A stretch of DNA of 41,379 nucleotides from Fibrobacter sp. (GCA_017503015.1 JAFVTX010000024.1:1-41379); one strand, 5' to 3'. Positions 1-8,060 are shown, counted from the first letter of the stretch. Notes: generated from the sequence alone by a model not told the origin. Numbers and translations: made by a program.

Positions 1-129
1 ACGCCCCGCAAGCTCCCCACCATGAAGATGAACCCCGATGTGAAGGACCTTTTTGAATTCAAGTTCGAGGACTTTGAACTCACGGATTACGACCCGTGGC
101 CCACCATTAAAGCACCGATTGCCGTTTAA
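1..129 (+). CDS. thyA: Thymidylate synthase, C-terminal end (partial)
   Basis: The gene enters from the left edge of the window, so only its last 42 codons and a TAA stop are present. Reading frame 1 gives a tail with [20 protein letters not shown], which is the conserved C-terminus of ThyA (F-E-D-F-x-x-x-x-Y-x-P-x-P-x-I-K-A-P-x-A-[IV]). ThyA makes dTMP from dUMP using methylene-tetrahydrofolate and releases dihydrofolate, which the next gene product (DHFR) recycles. That thyA-folA pairing is common and supports both calls. The two genes are separated by a heptamer-repeat element of about 125 bp. Nothing can be said about the active site because it lies outside the window. Confidence 0.9.
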   Translation, partial: TPRKLPTMKMNPDVKDLFEFKFEDFELTDYDPWPTIKAPIAV

Positions 130-130
130 A

Positions 131-255
131 ATAGTGTGTAGTGTGAAGTGTGTAATGTGTAATGAATAGTTTCACATCTCACATCCCACATCTCACATCT
201 CACATCCCACATCCCACATCCCACATCCCACATCCCACATCCCACATCCCACATT
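131..255. repeat. Heptamer-repeat element between thyA and folA
   Basis: From 172 to 255 the plus strand is exactly twelve consecutive 7-mers. Each is TCACATC or CCACATC, except the last, which is CCACATT. The folA ATG follows immediately at 256. Upstream, 132-166 is a G/T-rich stretch that also has period 7 (TAGTGTG, TAGTGTG, AAGTGTG, TAATGTG, TAATGAA) and is partly complementary to the C/A-rich array, so the element is an imperfect inverted arrangement. The other heptamer elements are at 7947-8060, 20570-20681, 30515-30630 and 32157-32170. Confidence 0.9.
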
Positions 256-744
256 ATGCTCATCTCCGCAATAGTTGCTGTTTCTGAAAATAACGTCATC
301 GGTCGTGACGGTCACCTGCCGTGGCACCTGTCTGCCGACCTCAAGCGTTTCAAGGCCATCACTACGGGCCATTCCATTATCCTTGGCCGCAAGAACTACG
401 ACGATATCGGGCGGCCCTTGCCGAACCGAACCAACTACGTACTGACCAGAAATGCTTCTTTCGAGGCTCCCGGCTGCATTGTGTGTCCTTCGCTGGAAAA
501 CGCTCTGGAACAGGCGGAGGCTGCAGGCGAGACGGAATGCTTTATCATCGGCGGTGCTGCCGTCTATCGCGAAGCCATGCCCAGGGTGAAAAAGCTTTAC
601 CTGACCAAGGTGCTTTCCCAGGTTCAAGGGGACGTGTTTTTCCCGGAATGGGGTGAAGGCTGGCGTATGGTCAGCGAAGAGGCGTTCCCTGCCGACGAAA
701 AAAACGATTTTCCGACGGCTTTCCAGGTGTGGGAGCGGGACTGA
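256..744 (+). CDS. folA: Dihydrofolate reductase
   Basis: A 162-residue protein, the normal length for bacterial DHFR. It reduces dihydrofolate to tetrahydrofolate with NADPH in the cytoplasm. Visible hallmarks are the N-terminal strand ISAIVAVSENNVIG, the substrate-loop motif LPWHLSADLKRFK with the catalytic acid at Asp28, the GRKNYDDIGRPLP segment that binds cofactor, and the glycine pair in FIIGGAAVY. The start is fixed by family alignment: no upstream in-frame extension is expected. There is no Shine-Dalgarno sequence, because the 5' flank is the heptamer array, which ends one base before the ATG. It lies downstream of thyA, its metabolic partner. Confidence 0.96.
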   Translation: MLISAIVAVSENNVIGRDGHLPWHLSADLKRFKAITTGHSIILGRKNYDDIGRPLPNRTNYVLTRNASFEAPGCIVCPSLENALEQAEAAGETECFIIGGAAVYREAMPRVKKLYLTKVLSQVQGDVFFPEWGEGWRMVSEEAFPADEKNDFPTAFQVWERD

Positions 745-763
745 TTTTTAAGGGAGGTGCCCT

Positions 764-2032
764 ATGATTGAATTCAACGAATTCTACAAGCTGGCCGCGG
801 CATTGGGCATCGGCTTTATCATCGGCATGCAGCGGGAGAAATCCTACTCCGAAAGCGCAAGCCGCCACCCCGCAGGGGTCCGTACCTTCTCCATCATAAG
901 CCTCTGTGGCGCTTTGGCATCGTTCCTTTCGGAACTCATGAGTTCCGTGGCCCCCTTCATCACTGGCTTTGTGGTGGTGGGCCTCCTTCTGGTGGCAAGC
1001 CATGTGGCCCACGGTTTCGTGAACAAGGAAGAAGACGGCCTGACCACCAGTTTTGCCCTGATTGTGGTGTATTTCTTGGGAGCGTTGTGCTGGTACAACC
1101 GCCTGCTGGAATCTTGCATTTTGATGATTGTCATCGTGTGGCTCTTGACGTTGAAACGGCAGCTCCACGAGTTCGCCAGCCGGATTTCTACCGAAGACAT
1201 TATCGCCACGGTGAAGTTTGCCGTCATTTCCCTGATGGTTCTGCCCTTCTTGCCGAACCAGGCCTACGGACCTGCCGGGCTTGAGGTCCTGAATCCCCAC
1301 ACCATCTGGCTCTTTGTGGTCTTTATCTGCGGTATCGGCTTTGTGGGCTATATTTTGATTAAGCTGGTGGGGCCCGGCAAGGGCATCTGGCTTACGGGAC
1401 TTTTAGGAGGCCTGGCCAGCAGTACCGCCTTGACGCTGAACCTTGCAGGCCGCAGCCGCGAAAACGAAGACTACTCCGGAAACTTTGCGCTGGGAATCGT
1501 GCTCAGCTGGGCGGTGATGTATGTGCGCCTGTACCTGATTTGCATTGTGCTGGTGCCAGAGCTTGCAAAACCCTTGGCACTTCCGCTCCTGTTGCCTGCG
1601 GTGCCCGCGTTGCTTTACGCTTTTTACCTGAAAGTCAAGGACGGCATGGACCACAAGGCGAAGAACTCGACCTTCAACAATCCTTTCAATCTGCTCCCGG
1701 CCATCAAGTTCGGTATCGTGTTTACGGCGGTCATGTTTGTGGCCAATGCGGCCCGGGTCTATCTGGGTTCGGGAGCCCTTTTGGCCTGCAGTTTTCTGGG
1801 CGGTGCCGCCGAGATGGATGCGGTGGCATTCTCCCTGTTGGACATGAGCATGAAGTCGAGCTTACCAGTGCAAGAACTGGTGCTTGCTATGCTGCTTGCA
1901 AGCCTTGCCAACACCCTTACCAAGGGCGGTCTTGTGTGCGTGCTGGGGGCAAAGTCCATGCGGAAGCCTATTTTGCCTGCGGTGGTGCTGATTTGCCTCT
2001 GCACGGCGGGACTCATCGGTTTTTACCTGTAA
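764..2032 (+). CDS. MgtC/SapB-type membrane protein with DUF4010 domain
   Basis: A 422-residue, very hydrophobic protein with roughly a dozen predicted membrane spans. The first 130 residues carry the MgtC/SapB pattern: an early G-F-I-I-G-x-Q-R-E, then HPAGVRTFSIISL, where the canonical family has G-[LV]-R-T. The C-terminal half (from about residue 170) resembles DUF4010, with GLLGGLASSTALTLNLA and FLGGAAEMDAVAF. The MgtC-DUF4010 fusion is a known architecture, but its substrate is not established. MgtC itself is linked to low-Mg2+ and acid adaptation in pathogens, which should not be transferred here. A good Shine-Dalgarno (AGGGAGG, near 751-757) precedes the ATG, 19 bp after folA, so co-transcription is likely. 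Confidence 0.85.
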   Translation: MIEFNEFYKLAAALGIGFIIGMQREKSYSESASRHPAGVRTFSIISLCGALASFLSELMSSVAPFITGFVVVGLLLVASHVAHGFVNKEEDGLTTSFALIVVYFLGALCWYNRLLESCILMIVIVWLLTLKRQLHEFASRISTEDIIATVKFAVISLMVLPFLPNQAYGPAGLEVLNPHTIWLFVVFICGIGFVGYILIKLVGPGKGIWLTGLLGGLASSTALTLNLAGRSRENEDYSGNFALGIVLSWAVMYVRLYLICIVLVPELAKPLALPLLLPAVPALLYAFYLKVKDGMDHKAKNSTFNNPFNLLPAIKFGIVFTAVMFVANAARVYLGSGALLACSFLGGAAEMDAVAFSLLDMSMKSSLPVQELVLAMLLASLANTLTKGGLVCVLGAKSMRKPILPAVVLICLCTAGLIGFYL

Positions 2033-2102
2033 ATTTTGAAAGGGCCCTTGCCTGGAAATTCTAAAGACTTTATTTTTAGGAACGGAAACTAAAGAGGTTA
2101 TT

Positions 2103-3023
2103 ATGCGAGTATTCGTCACTGGCGGAACAGGATTTATCGGTCACTATGTAGTTCGTGCCCTTTTGGAGAAAGGTCACGAGGTGGTTATCGCTACAAGGCA
2201 TCCTAACAAGGTGCCAAGCCTGCGTTCTCAGGCCAGTGTGAGTTTCGTAGAAGCCTCCCTGACCGACTTTGACAAGCTGGCCAAGGGGCTGGAAGGGTGT
2301 GACGCCTGTATCCATATCGCTCTTGGCTGGGGCGAGACCCCCAGCACCATGCTGATGAACGACACTCGCGCTACCGTTTTCTTGCTGGAAAACGCCGCCA
2401 AGGCGGGCTGCAAGAAGTTTATCTATACCTCCAGTACGGCAGCCATGGGCGTGATGCGGCCCTCTATGCGCGAAGTGACCAGCAACCTGCCTCTGGACCT
2501 GTACGGCGCCACCAAGGCGGCGGGGGAGGCCTACGTGCTAGGCTTCCGCAGGGGTTACGGAGAACAGTTCCCCGAAGTTTCCATGAAGCGCAACATCATT
2601 CGTCCGGGCTACACCTTCGGTAATCCCGCGTTCCCCGACGGATGTTCCCAGCCGGACCGCCGTTTCTTTGAAATGGCCCGTGCCGTCAAGGAAGACAGGG
2701 ACATTCATATCGTCAAGAACGACGGTACCCAGTTTATCCACGCAAGCCAGCAGGCCATGCTCTACATGAACCTGCTGGAATCCGACAAGAACGAGGAAAT
2801 CTACCTGGGGCTTGGAGACGTGTGGATTAGCTGGAAAGAAATCGCGGAACTGATGATGGCGCAAAAGCCCGGCTGCAAGTCCAAGATTGTAGAAAAGGAC
2901 CTAGGCTGGGACGACAATCCCATGCGTTTCGAGGTACAAAAAATCAAAGACCATTTTGGTCTGGTCTTTGATGCTCACGAATTCCTGGAAGGCCACGTGA
3001 AGTGGACCTATAGCCAAGTCTAG
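2103..3023 (+). CDS. NAD(P)-dependent epimerase/dehydratase (extended SDR)
   Basis: A 306-residue cytosolic Rossmann-fold protein. The N-terminus has the dinucleotide-binding glycine motif GGTGFIG (residues 7-13). A catalytic Y-x-x-x-K (Tyr134 in LYGATKAAGE) follows, preceded by the Ser/Thr-rich segment IYTSSTAAMG. These are the signatures of extended short-chain dehydrogenases such as nucleotide-sugar epimerases and dihydroflavonol-reductase-like enzymes. The substrate cannot be told from sequence. The ATG is preceded by AAAGAGG. The gene ends with TAG one base before the convergent stop codon of the COG0523 gene. It lies 70 bp downstream of the MgtC-like gene. Confidence 0.85.
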   Translation: MRVFVTGGTGFIGHYVVRALLEKGHEVVIATRHPNKVPSLRSQASVSFVEASLTDFDKLAKGLEGCDACIHIALGWGETPSTMLMNDTRATVFLLENAAKAGCKKFIYTSSTAAMGVMRPSMREVTSNLPLDLYGATKAAGEAYVLGFRRGYGEQFPEVSMKRNIIRPGYTFGNPAFPDGCSQPDRRFFEMARAVKEDRDIHIVKNDGTQFIHASQQAMLYMNLLESDKNEEIYLGLGDVWISWKEIAELMMAQKPGCKSKIVEKDLGWDDNPMRFEVQKIKDHFGLVFDAHEFLEGHVKWTYSQV

Positions 3024-3024
3024 G

Positions 3025-4329
3025 CTATTCTTTTTCCAGGCAGTTGTCCATAGCGGCGATAATCTTTTTCTTGTCCATGTGCTGGCCGATAAAGACCAGG
3101 CGGTTGGTGCGGTCGCCGTATTTTTCGTCCCAGATGTTCTTGAGCTGCGGGTTTTCGCGCAGTAGCTGGTCTTGCACGGCCTTGCTTTCGGCGGCGAACC
3201 AGCGCCCGAAATTCTGGGCGGAAGCCTGCTTGCCCGCCTGTTCGAACAGGTAGCTCTCTGTCGGTTCGTCGCTGAACCACATGAGTCCCTTGGTACGGAT
3301 GATACAGCTGGGATAGTCGTCCAGGAATTCTTCGAACTTTTTGCGATTCACAGGCGGGCGGCGCTCATACACAAAGGTGCTGATGCCGTATTCGTCGCCG
3401 TGCGGGTGGTCCTTGTCGTGGTGATGACCGCAGTGGCAGACCCCGTGCTCGTGGTCGCAGTGGCTGTGATCTTCTTCATCGTGGTCATCGTGATCGTGAT
3501 GGTGGTGATGCTCGTGCTCGTCATGATCGTGGTCATCATCGTGATCGTGATGATGATGTTCATGCTCGTCATGGTCATCATCATCCATGTCGTTGTCCGT
3601 CTTGTTAAGCTCGATGGCCCAACGGCTGGACTCCGCCACCTTCTCGAAATCGAACAGCTTGGTGTCCAGGACTTCTTTCATGTCCACCTTGCCGAAGTTG
3701 GTCTCGATCATCTTGGCGGTGGGCTGCAAGGCCTTCACCACGGCCTTCACGTGTTCCAGGTCGCCCTTGGAAAGCATGTCCACCTTGTTCAGGATAACCG
3801 TATTGCAGAATTCGATCTGCTGGATTAAGAGGTTTGCGATGTCTTCTTCTTCCAGGTCCTTGTCCAGGAGCTTTTCGCCACCGCCGAACTCGTCGGCCAG
3901 GCGGAGCGCGTCCACCACGGCGGCGATGTTGTCCAGGTGGCAGGCCAGACGCTGGCCGTTCTTGCCCTGCAGCTGGCTTCCGGCCATGCAGATGGTCTGG
4001 GCGATAGGTACCGGCTCGCAGATGCCGCTGGCTTCAATCAGTATGTAGTCGAACTTGCCCATCTCCAGGATTTCGGCAATCTGTTCCAGCAAATCAGCCT
4101 TCAGGGAGCAGCAGATGCAACCGTTGCTGAGGGGAACTACCTTTCCGGAATCTTCCTTGGTGATGTTTCCGCCTTTCTCGATGAGGGTCTGGTCAATGTT
4201 CACCTCGCCGATATCGTTTACGATAACGGCCACGTGGTAGCCCTGCTGGTTGTTGAGAATGTAGTTGAGAAGGGTGGTTTTTCCGGCTCCGAGGTAACCG
4301 GTGAGCAGCGTAATAGGTACTGATTTCAT
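3025..4329 (-). CDS. COG0523/CobW-family GTPase with long histidine-rich loop (metallochaperone-like)
   Basis: A 434-residue P-loop GTPase of the CobW/ZNG1/YjiA family, which moves Zn2+ or Co2+ to client proteins. Walker A is GYLGAGKTT (residues 11-19), the metal-binding C-x-C-C is Cys71/73/74 (GCICC), and the guanine-specificity motif is NKVD (182-185). Residues 249-312 are almost entirely His, Asp and Glu with a few Cys, a metal-buffering insertion. The CobW_C domain follows (FEEFLDDYPSCIIRTKGLMW). ATG at 4329 is chosen over an in-frame TTG at 4350 because AAAGGAA precedes it and the conserved strand starts there. It is downstream of an Rrf2 regulator, probably in one operon. The exact metal is not determinable. 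Confidence 0.92.
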   Translation of the reverse strand: MKSVPITLLTGYLGAGKTTLLNYILNNQQGYHVAVIVNDIGEVNIDQTLIEKGGNITKEDSGKVVPLSNGCICCSLKADLLEQIAEILEMGKFDYILIEASGICEPVPIAQTICMAGSQLQGKNGQRLACHLDNIAAVVDALRLADEFGGGEKLLDKDLEEEDIANLLIQQIEFCNTVILNKVDMLSKGDLEHVKAVVKALQPTAKMIETNFGKVDMKEVLDTKLFDFEKVAESSRWAIELNKTDNDMDDDDHDEHEHHHHDHDDDHDHDEHEHHHHHDHDDHDEEDHSHCDHEHGVCHCGHHHDKDHPHGDEYGISTFVYERRPPVNRKKFEEFLDDYPSCIIRTKGLMWFSDEPTESYLFEQAGKQASAQNFGRWFAAESKAVQDQLLRENPQLKNIWDEKYGDRTNRLVFIGQHMDKKKIIAAMDNCLEKE

Positions 4330-4386
4330 TTTGATTCCTTTGAATTGCAAGCGCCCACTGCTCGTAGTGAAAACAGTGGAGCCTGC

Positions 4387-4845
4387 TTAAAGTTCACAGT
4401 TCCAGTCTTTTCCGATACCCGAAGTGCCGCGGACTTTTTGGGTCTTTTTTGCCAGCTGGTCCAGCCTGACGCTTCCCAGGTAATCGCGGATGACCCGGTC
4501 CAGTTCCGTCCACACGGGGAGCGTGACGCAAATGGCGGCCCGTTTGCAGGCGTTCTTCTTGTCGTCAAGGCAAGCCACGGGTGCAACAGAGGTTTCCGTC
4601 TGGGAGAGTATATCCCAGACGCTACATTTCTTGGGGTCGCATTTGAGCCTGTATCCGCCAGTTTTTCCGCGGGCACCCTCCAGGAAATTCCCGCGGACAA
4701 GTGTCCCGAGAATCCCTTCCAGGTACTTTTCGGAAATCTGCTGGTGGGTAGAAAGGTCCTGGAGTTTCACGAATTCCCCCTCCTTGCGGGAGGCAAGGTC
4801 TATCATGACTCTCAAGGCGTACCGCCCCTTGGTGGAAATGCGCAT
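4387..4845 (-). CDS. Rrf2-family transcriptional regulator with IscR-like cysteine cluster
   Basis: A 152-residue winged-helix regulator. The start MRISTKGRYALRVMIDLA and the recognition-helix region ISEKYLEGILGTLVRGNFLE, followed by GARGKTGGYRL, are typical of Rrf2/IscR/CymR proteins. Three cysteines (Cys92, Cys100, Cys106) sit where IscR has its Fe-S ligands, with spacing C-x7-C-x5-C. A redox- or iron-sensing [2Fe-2S] cluster is therefore plausible but not proven. It lies 18 bp downstream of purC and 57 bp upstream of the COG0523 GTPase on the same strand, which suggests it regulates metal or Fe-S homeostasis, including perhaps its own operon. No clear Shine-Dalgarno is seen. Confidence 0.9.
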   Translation of the reverse strand: MRISTKGRYALRVMIDLASRKEGEFVKLQDLSTHQQISEKYLEGILGTLVRGNFLEGARGKTGGYRLKCDPKKCSVWDILSQTETSVAPVACLDDKKNACKRAAICVTLPVWTELDRVIRDYLGSVRLDQLAKKTQKVRGTSGIGKDWNCEL

Positions 4846-4863
4846 GGCTTGCGGCTCGGTTTG

Positions 4864-5748
4864 TTACAGTTCGGGCTGCTTGCCGGTGAGGCGCACGAAG
4901 ATTTCTTCGTACTTGGCAAGCGTGTTCTTCACCACGTCGGCAGGGATTTCCGGACCCGGGTAGGTCTTGCCCCAGTCGAGAGTTTCGAGCCAGTCGCGAA
5001 CGTACTGCTTGTCGAAGCTTTCCTGGTTCTTGCCCACCTGATACTTGTCGGCCGGCCAGTAGCGGCTGGAGTCCGGCGTGAGCACTTCGTCGATGAGGAT
5101 GGTTTCGCCATCGATTTCACCGAATTCGAACTTGGTGTCGGCGAGGATGATGCCCTTGCTTGCAGCGTAATCGCGGGCCTTCGTGTAGATGTCCAAAGAC
5201 ATGTCGCGGAGTGTGGTTGCCACCTTTTCGCCCACGATGTCGAAAGTCTGTTCGAAACTGATGTTTTCATCGTGGCCAACGTCGGGCTTGGTGCTCGGCG
5301 TGTAGAGCGGCTTTTCCAGCTTCTGGCAAAGCTGCAGGCCTTCCGGGAGAACATGACCGCAGATCTTGCCCGTCTTCTGGTAGTCCTTCCAGCCAGAACC
5401 CACGATGTAGCCGCGGACGATGCATTCCACGGAGTGGCGGTGGGCCTTTTTCACGATCATGGAACGGCCGCGGAGGTAGTCGGCGTGCTTCTTGAGCACG
5501 GCCGGGTATTCGTTCACGTCGGCGGTGATGAGGTGGTTCTTCATGCCGAGGTGCTGGAACCAGAACAGCGAAAGCTGGTTCAGGATTTTGCCCTTACCAG
5601 GGATCGGGGTGGGGAGCACCACGTCAAAAGCGGAAAGACGGTCGCTGGCGACCATCAGGAAGCTGTCGCCCAGGTCGTACATGTCGCGTACTTTGCCCTG
5701 GTGGAACAGCGGAACTTCGGTAATGGGGGTTTCAAATTTTAAGCTCAT
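4864..5748 (-). CDS. purC: SAICAR synthase (phosphoribosylaminoimidazole-succinocarboxamide synthase)
   Basis: A 294-residue enzyme of purine synthesis that joins aspartate to CAIR using ATP. Diagnostic segments are FHQGKVRDMYDLGDSFLMVA (ATP-binding, GK-V-R-D-x-Y), DRLSAFDVVLPTPIPGKG, the conserved ECIVRGYIVGSGWKDYQ, and DEVLTPDSSRYW near the C-terminus. The length matches the family's longer form. A longer reading from 5814 adds a non-homologous stretch, so ATG at 5748 is preferred. An AATATA/TATATT box (5759-5764) lies only 10 nt upstream, which suggests a very short leader or none. Rrf2 and COG0523 genes follow on the same strand. Confidence 0.95.
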   Translation of the reverse strand: MSLKFETPITEVPLFHQGKVRDMYDLGDSFLMVASDRLSAFDVVLPTPIPGKGKILNQLSLFWFQHLGMKNHLITADVNEYPAVLKKHADYLRGRSMIVKKAHRHSVECIVRGYIVGSGWKDYQKTGKICGHVLPEGLQLCQKLEKPLYTPSTKPDVGHDENISFEQTFDIVGEKVATTLRDMSLDIYTKARDYAASKGIILADTKFEFGEIDGETILIDEVLTPDSSRYWPADKYQVGKNQESFDKQYVRDWLETLDWGKTYPGPEIPADVVKNTLAKYEEIFVRLTGKQPEL

Positions 5749-5758
5749 AGTGTGTCCA

Positions 5759-5764
5759 AATATA
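5759..5764 (-). promoter_or_regulatory. Candidate purC -10/-7 box (TATATTTG on minus strand)
   Basis: On the minus strand the sequence reads CTATATTTGGACACACT and then the purC ATG. TATATTTG matches the TAnnTTTG element of the Bacteroidetes primary sigma factor. It lies 10 nt from the start codon, leaving almost no room for a 5' leader. Confidence 0.55.
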
Positions 5765-5852
5765 GGAAAAGGGGAGGGGGTTGGCTGCCTAAAACGAACA
5801 AAGCGTGCCCGCATTCACGGACACGCTGGATGATTCTCATTTAATTACGGAT

Positions 5853-6842
5853 TTATCCGCAGAAGCTGCTACTTTTGGCTGTTTCGAACCATTCGTCTCT
5901 GTCTGCGTCATCTTCTGTTTCTTCTTCGGAGGTTACAAGAATGGATCCTTCGCATTTTGCATTCTCTTCTTCTGCTGCACTTTCTTGGCATGCGCTTTCC
6001 ATGAACATATTGGTTCTTGTTTCTGTAACGATGGTAAGCGTTGAACCTGACCAGGTATAGGTTATCTTTTCATCCATCATTCCTGCGATGTTCCCTTCGA
6101 CCACCCAAGTGTCGTCCGTCTTTTCGAAATCACACTTATTTTCTTTAGCTTCCGAACCCGATGATTCCGGTTCGCTTGCGTTAGCCTTGATTTCCAAATC
6201 TTTTTCGTCGGTGCATTCAGCCTTAATGTCCTTGAGAGTCTTATCATCAATCACAACGGTATTTGTTGCGAATTTTTGCCAATGCTTTCCTCCTTCGCAG
6301 ATACCGCCACTTGCGTATTGTTTGCACAAATCTGCACTCTTATAGTCGGACGCAACCCTCATCCTGTAGATGTTGATAGAATCTCCGTCTTCGGTCCATT
6401 CGTAGAACTGACGATAGTCATCGCCTTCTTTTTCAACAATCCAAAGACCGTCATTGATGTCGCAGTAAACCTTGGCTCCGGAATCGTCGCCGGAAGAATC
6501 ACCATCGTCATCGGCAGAAGTCTTGCCACCGTCGTCGGACTGAGTCTTGCCACCATCGTCGTCGGAATCCTTCGAGTCGTTGTCCTTGCTGGAGTCCTTT
6601 TCATCGGCTTTCATCCATTCTCCGGACTTGCAGGTGTTGGCGGTCTGGTCGTCCTTCACGAATCCGACGTTGCCTTCAGCGGTCTTTGTGCAAGTACCCA
6701 GTTCGTCGAAGGTCTGGACTTCGAAGTCGGGTGTGGCGGTTTTGCTGTCAGAGCCGCTGGAGCTGTCGTCGCCGCAGGCAACGAGACTCATCAGGAGGGC
6801 AGTGGAAACGACGGAAATGCCGGCGTAGAGACTTTTTTTCAT
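5853..6842 (-). CDS. Fibrobacter-type lipoprotein with acidic linker and duplicated domain
   Basis: A 329-residue exported lipoprotein. The signal peptide ends in a lipobox (SLVAC, acylated Cys23), followed directly by GDDSSSG. Residues about 80-125 form a low-complexity Asp/Ser/Lys linker (runs of SDDDGGKT). Two related modules follow: each starts with a cysteine, then D-x-x-W-[IV]-V-E, then a Y-[ET]-W strand, and each contains further cysteines, so disulfides are likely. The function is unknown. The start ATG has a strong GAGGAG ribosome site and a TATACT box about 20 nt upstream. It is divergent from the secreted protein gene at 6973. Confidence 0.8.
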   Translation of the reverse strand: MKKSLYAGISVVSTALLMSLVACGDDSSSGSDSKTATPDFEVQTFDELGTCTKTAEGNVGFVKDDQTANTCKSGEWMKADEKDSSKDNDSKDSDDDGGKTQSDDGGKTSADDDGDSSGDDSGAKVYCDINDGLWIVEKEGDDYRQFYEWTEDGDSINIYRMRVASDYKSADLCKQYASGGICEGGKHWQKFATNTVVIDDKTLKDIKAECTDEKDLEIKANASEPESSGSEAKENKCDFEKTDDTWVVEGNIAGMMDEKITYTWSGSTLTIVTETRTNMFMESACQESAAEEENAKCEGSILVTSEEETEDDADRDEWFETAKSSSFCG

Positions 6843-6934
6843 GGTGATTCTCCTCGATTAAGTATACCTCTTTGTAATCTAAGAAAAAAATTGGCGGATT
6901 TATCATTTTTTTTGAAAAATTTGTGCGAAATATC

Positions 6935-6942
6935 TAAATTTG
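6935..6942 (+). promoter_or_regulatory. Candidate promoter box TAAATTTG upstream of the 6973 gene
   Basis: TAAATTTG fits the TAnnTTTG consensus and lies 30 nt before the ATG at 6973, with an AGGG ribosome site in between. Identical octamers precede the efflux operon (18388-18395, minus) and glyQS (30633-30640). Confidence 0.55.
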
Positions 6943-6972
6943 CCATTTATCGGTACCATTTTAGGGTAATTC

Positions 6973-7527
6973 ATGAGATTTGCCGTTCCCGTTTTGTTTT
7001 TTTTGAGCCTTGCGGTAAGCGTTTTTGCCGCTCCGCCCCAGGGTAGTTCCGGGAACGTTTCCATATCCTCTACCGAGCGGATGCTTATCCAGATGCTCCT
7101 GAACGACGAAAGTTTTGGTCCTACCTTTATGGAAAGGTGCACTGCCGAAGCGGATAGCCTGCTGGGAACGAAACAGTCAAAAGAAACCTGTGTCTGCGCG
7201 TTCAATCATCTGGTCAGGAACGATACCCTGCTCTACCTCTTGATGAAATCCATGGATGCTAACGGCGAAATCAAGGATTTCGGCCCTCTGGGCATGCGGC
7301 TCCTTTCGCCATGCCTCCCTCCGGAATTTACTCCCGAGATGGAAAAGTCCATCGAGGAGGAATGCCTCCTGGTGGTCCGTGGCGGAAACAAGTCCCGCTG
7401 TAAGTGCGCCTACAAGCATATCAAAAAGAATTACACGGTAAAGTCCCTGCTAGAAGAGATTTCCCTGGACAGGGAAAAGCTCCGGCTGAAGCTGGTGGGC
7501 CTTGTCGGAAGGTGCGTTGTCCCCTAA
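6973..7527 (+). CDS. Secreted protein with two repeated four-cysteine units
   Basis: A 184-residue protein with a clear Sec signal peptide (cleavage near VFA-APP, residue 20). The mature part has eight cysteines in two matching sets: Cys56, 73, 75, 114 and Cys131, 143, 145, 181. Both have the order C...CxC-A-[FY]-x-H-[LI]...C (CVCAFNHL and CKCAYKHI), so the gene arose by internal duplication and probably forms disulfides in the periplasm. I do not recognise the family. A VanZ-like gene follows 9 bp downstream after AAGGA, so the two form an operon. Confidence 0.7.
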   Translation: MRFAVPVLFFLSLAVSVFAAPPQGSSGNVSISSTERMLIQMLLNDESFGPTFMERCTAEADSLLGTKQSKETCVCAFNHLVRNDTLLYLLMKSMDANGEIKDFGPLGMRLLSPCLPPEFTPEMEKSIEEECLLVVRGGNKSRCKCAYKHIKKNYTVKSLLEEISLDREKLRLKLVGLVGRCVVP

Positions 7528-7536
7528 GGAATAAAA

Positions 7537-7950
7537 ATGTTCGAGTCCCTGTTCCAGAAATACCCGTTCTTTCGCGCTGTACCATGCATCCTCTGCATGG
7601 CGATTGTCTTCAAGCTGTCGTCCTTGACCAACGAACAGCTGGAAGATTTTCCACAGATTTGGGACAAACTGGCCCACTTTCTGGAATACGCCACCCTCGC
7701 GGGCTGTTACGCCATGATCTGGACGCGAAACGAGTGGTCTAGGCGGCAGTGGTTGCGGGTCTTGATTGTAGGTGTTCTCGCCTTGGCCTACGGCTGTACC
7801 GACGAATACCACCAGAGCTTTGTAGAAGGTCGGGACTGTAGCGCTTTTGACCTAGTGGCGGACTTGACAGGCGGCCTGTTCGGCGGAATCGTCTATGCCA
7901 TCATCACGCGGATATTGAACCGCTTTGACCCGGTGGACAAAAAAATGTGA
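7537..7950 (+). CDS. VanZ-like family membrane protein
   Basis: A 137-residue protein with about four membrane spans. The VanZ-like pattern is well preserved: DKLAHFLEYATLAGC in the second helix region, then GCTDEYHQSFVEGRDCSAFD, then DLTGGLFGG. In the VanZ family these polar residues line the membrane face. The family includes teicoplanin-resistance VanZ, but most members have no known role, so no resistance is implied. The start has AAGGAAT upstream. The stop codon TGA is part of the left arm of a heptamer-repeat element. Confidence 0.85.
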   Translation: MFESLFQKYPFFRAVPCILCMAIVFKLSSLTNEQLEDFPQIWDKLAHFLEYATLAGCYAMIWTRNEWSRRQWLRVLIVGVLALAYGCTDEYHQSFVEGRDCSAFDLVADLTGGLFGGIVYAIITRILNRFDPVDKKM

Positions 7951-8060
7951 AGTGAGAGGTGTGAGATTAGTAATGAGTTGTCGGTTATCAGTATATAATT
8001 TGGCGCCAAAGGCGCGACTATAAGAACTCACACCTCACAACTCATAACTCATAACTTCTA
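7947..8060. repeat. Inverted heptamer-repeat element between convergent vanZ-like and murB genes
   Basis: The right arm 8026-8060 is five 7-mers (ACTCACA, CCTCACA, ACTCATA, ACTCATA, ACTTCTA). The left arm from 7947 reads GTGAAGT, GAGAGGT, GTGAGAT, TAGTAAT, GAGTTGT. AGGTGTGAG near 7958 is complementary to CTCACACCT near 8027. The centre holds a small palindrome, GGCGCCAAAGGCGC. The element spans the whole gap and overlaps both stop codons. It may act as a bidirectional terminator, but there is no U-tract. Confidence 0.8.

Noticed and set aside
172-255. CRISPR array at the folA heptamers
   Set aside because: Units are 7 bp with no spacers and there are no cas genes.
193-627. Minus-strand frame through the folA heptamers with repeating MWDVGCG peptide
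   Set aside because: The peptide is only the translated repeat, and the rest is antisense to folA.
4345-5742. Long plus-strand open frame opposite purC and Rrf2
   Set aside because: It is antisense to two clear conserved genes, has no ribosome site and shows no family pattern.
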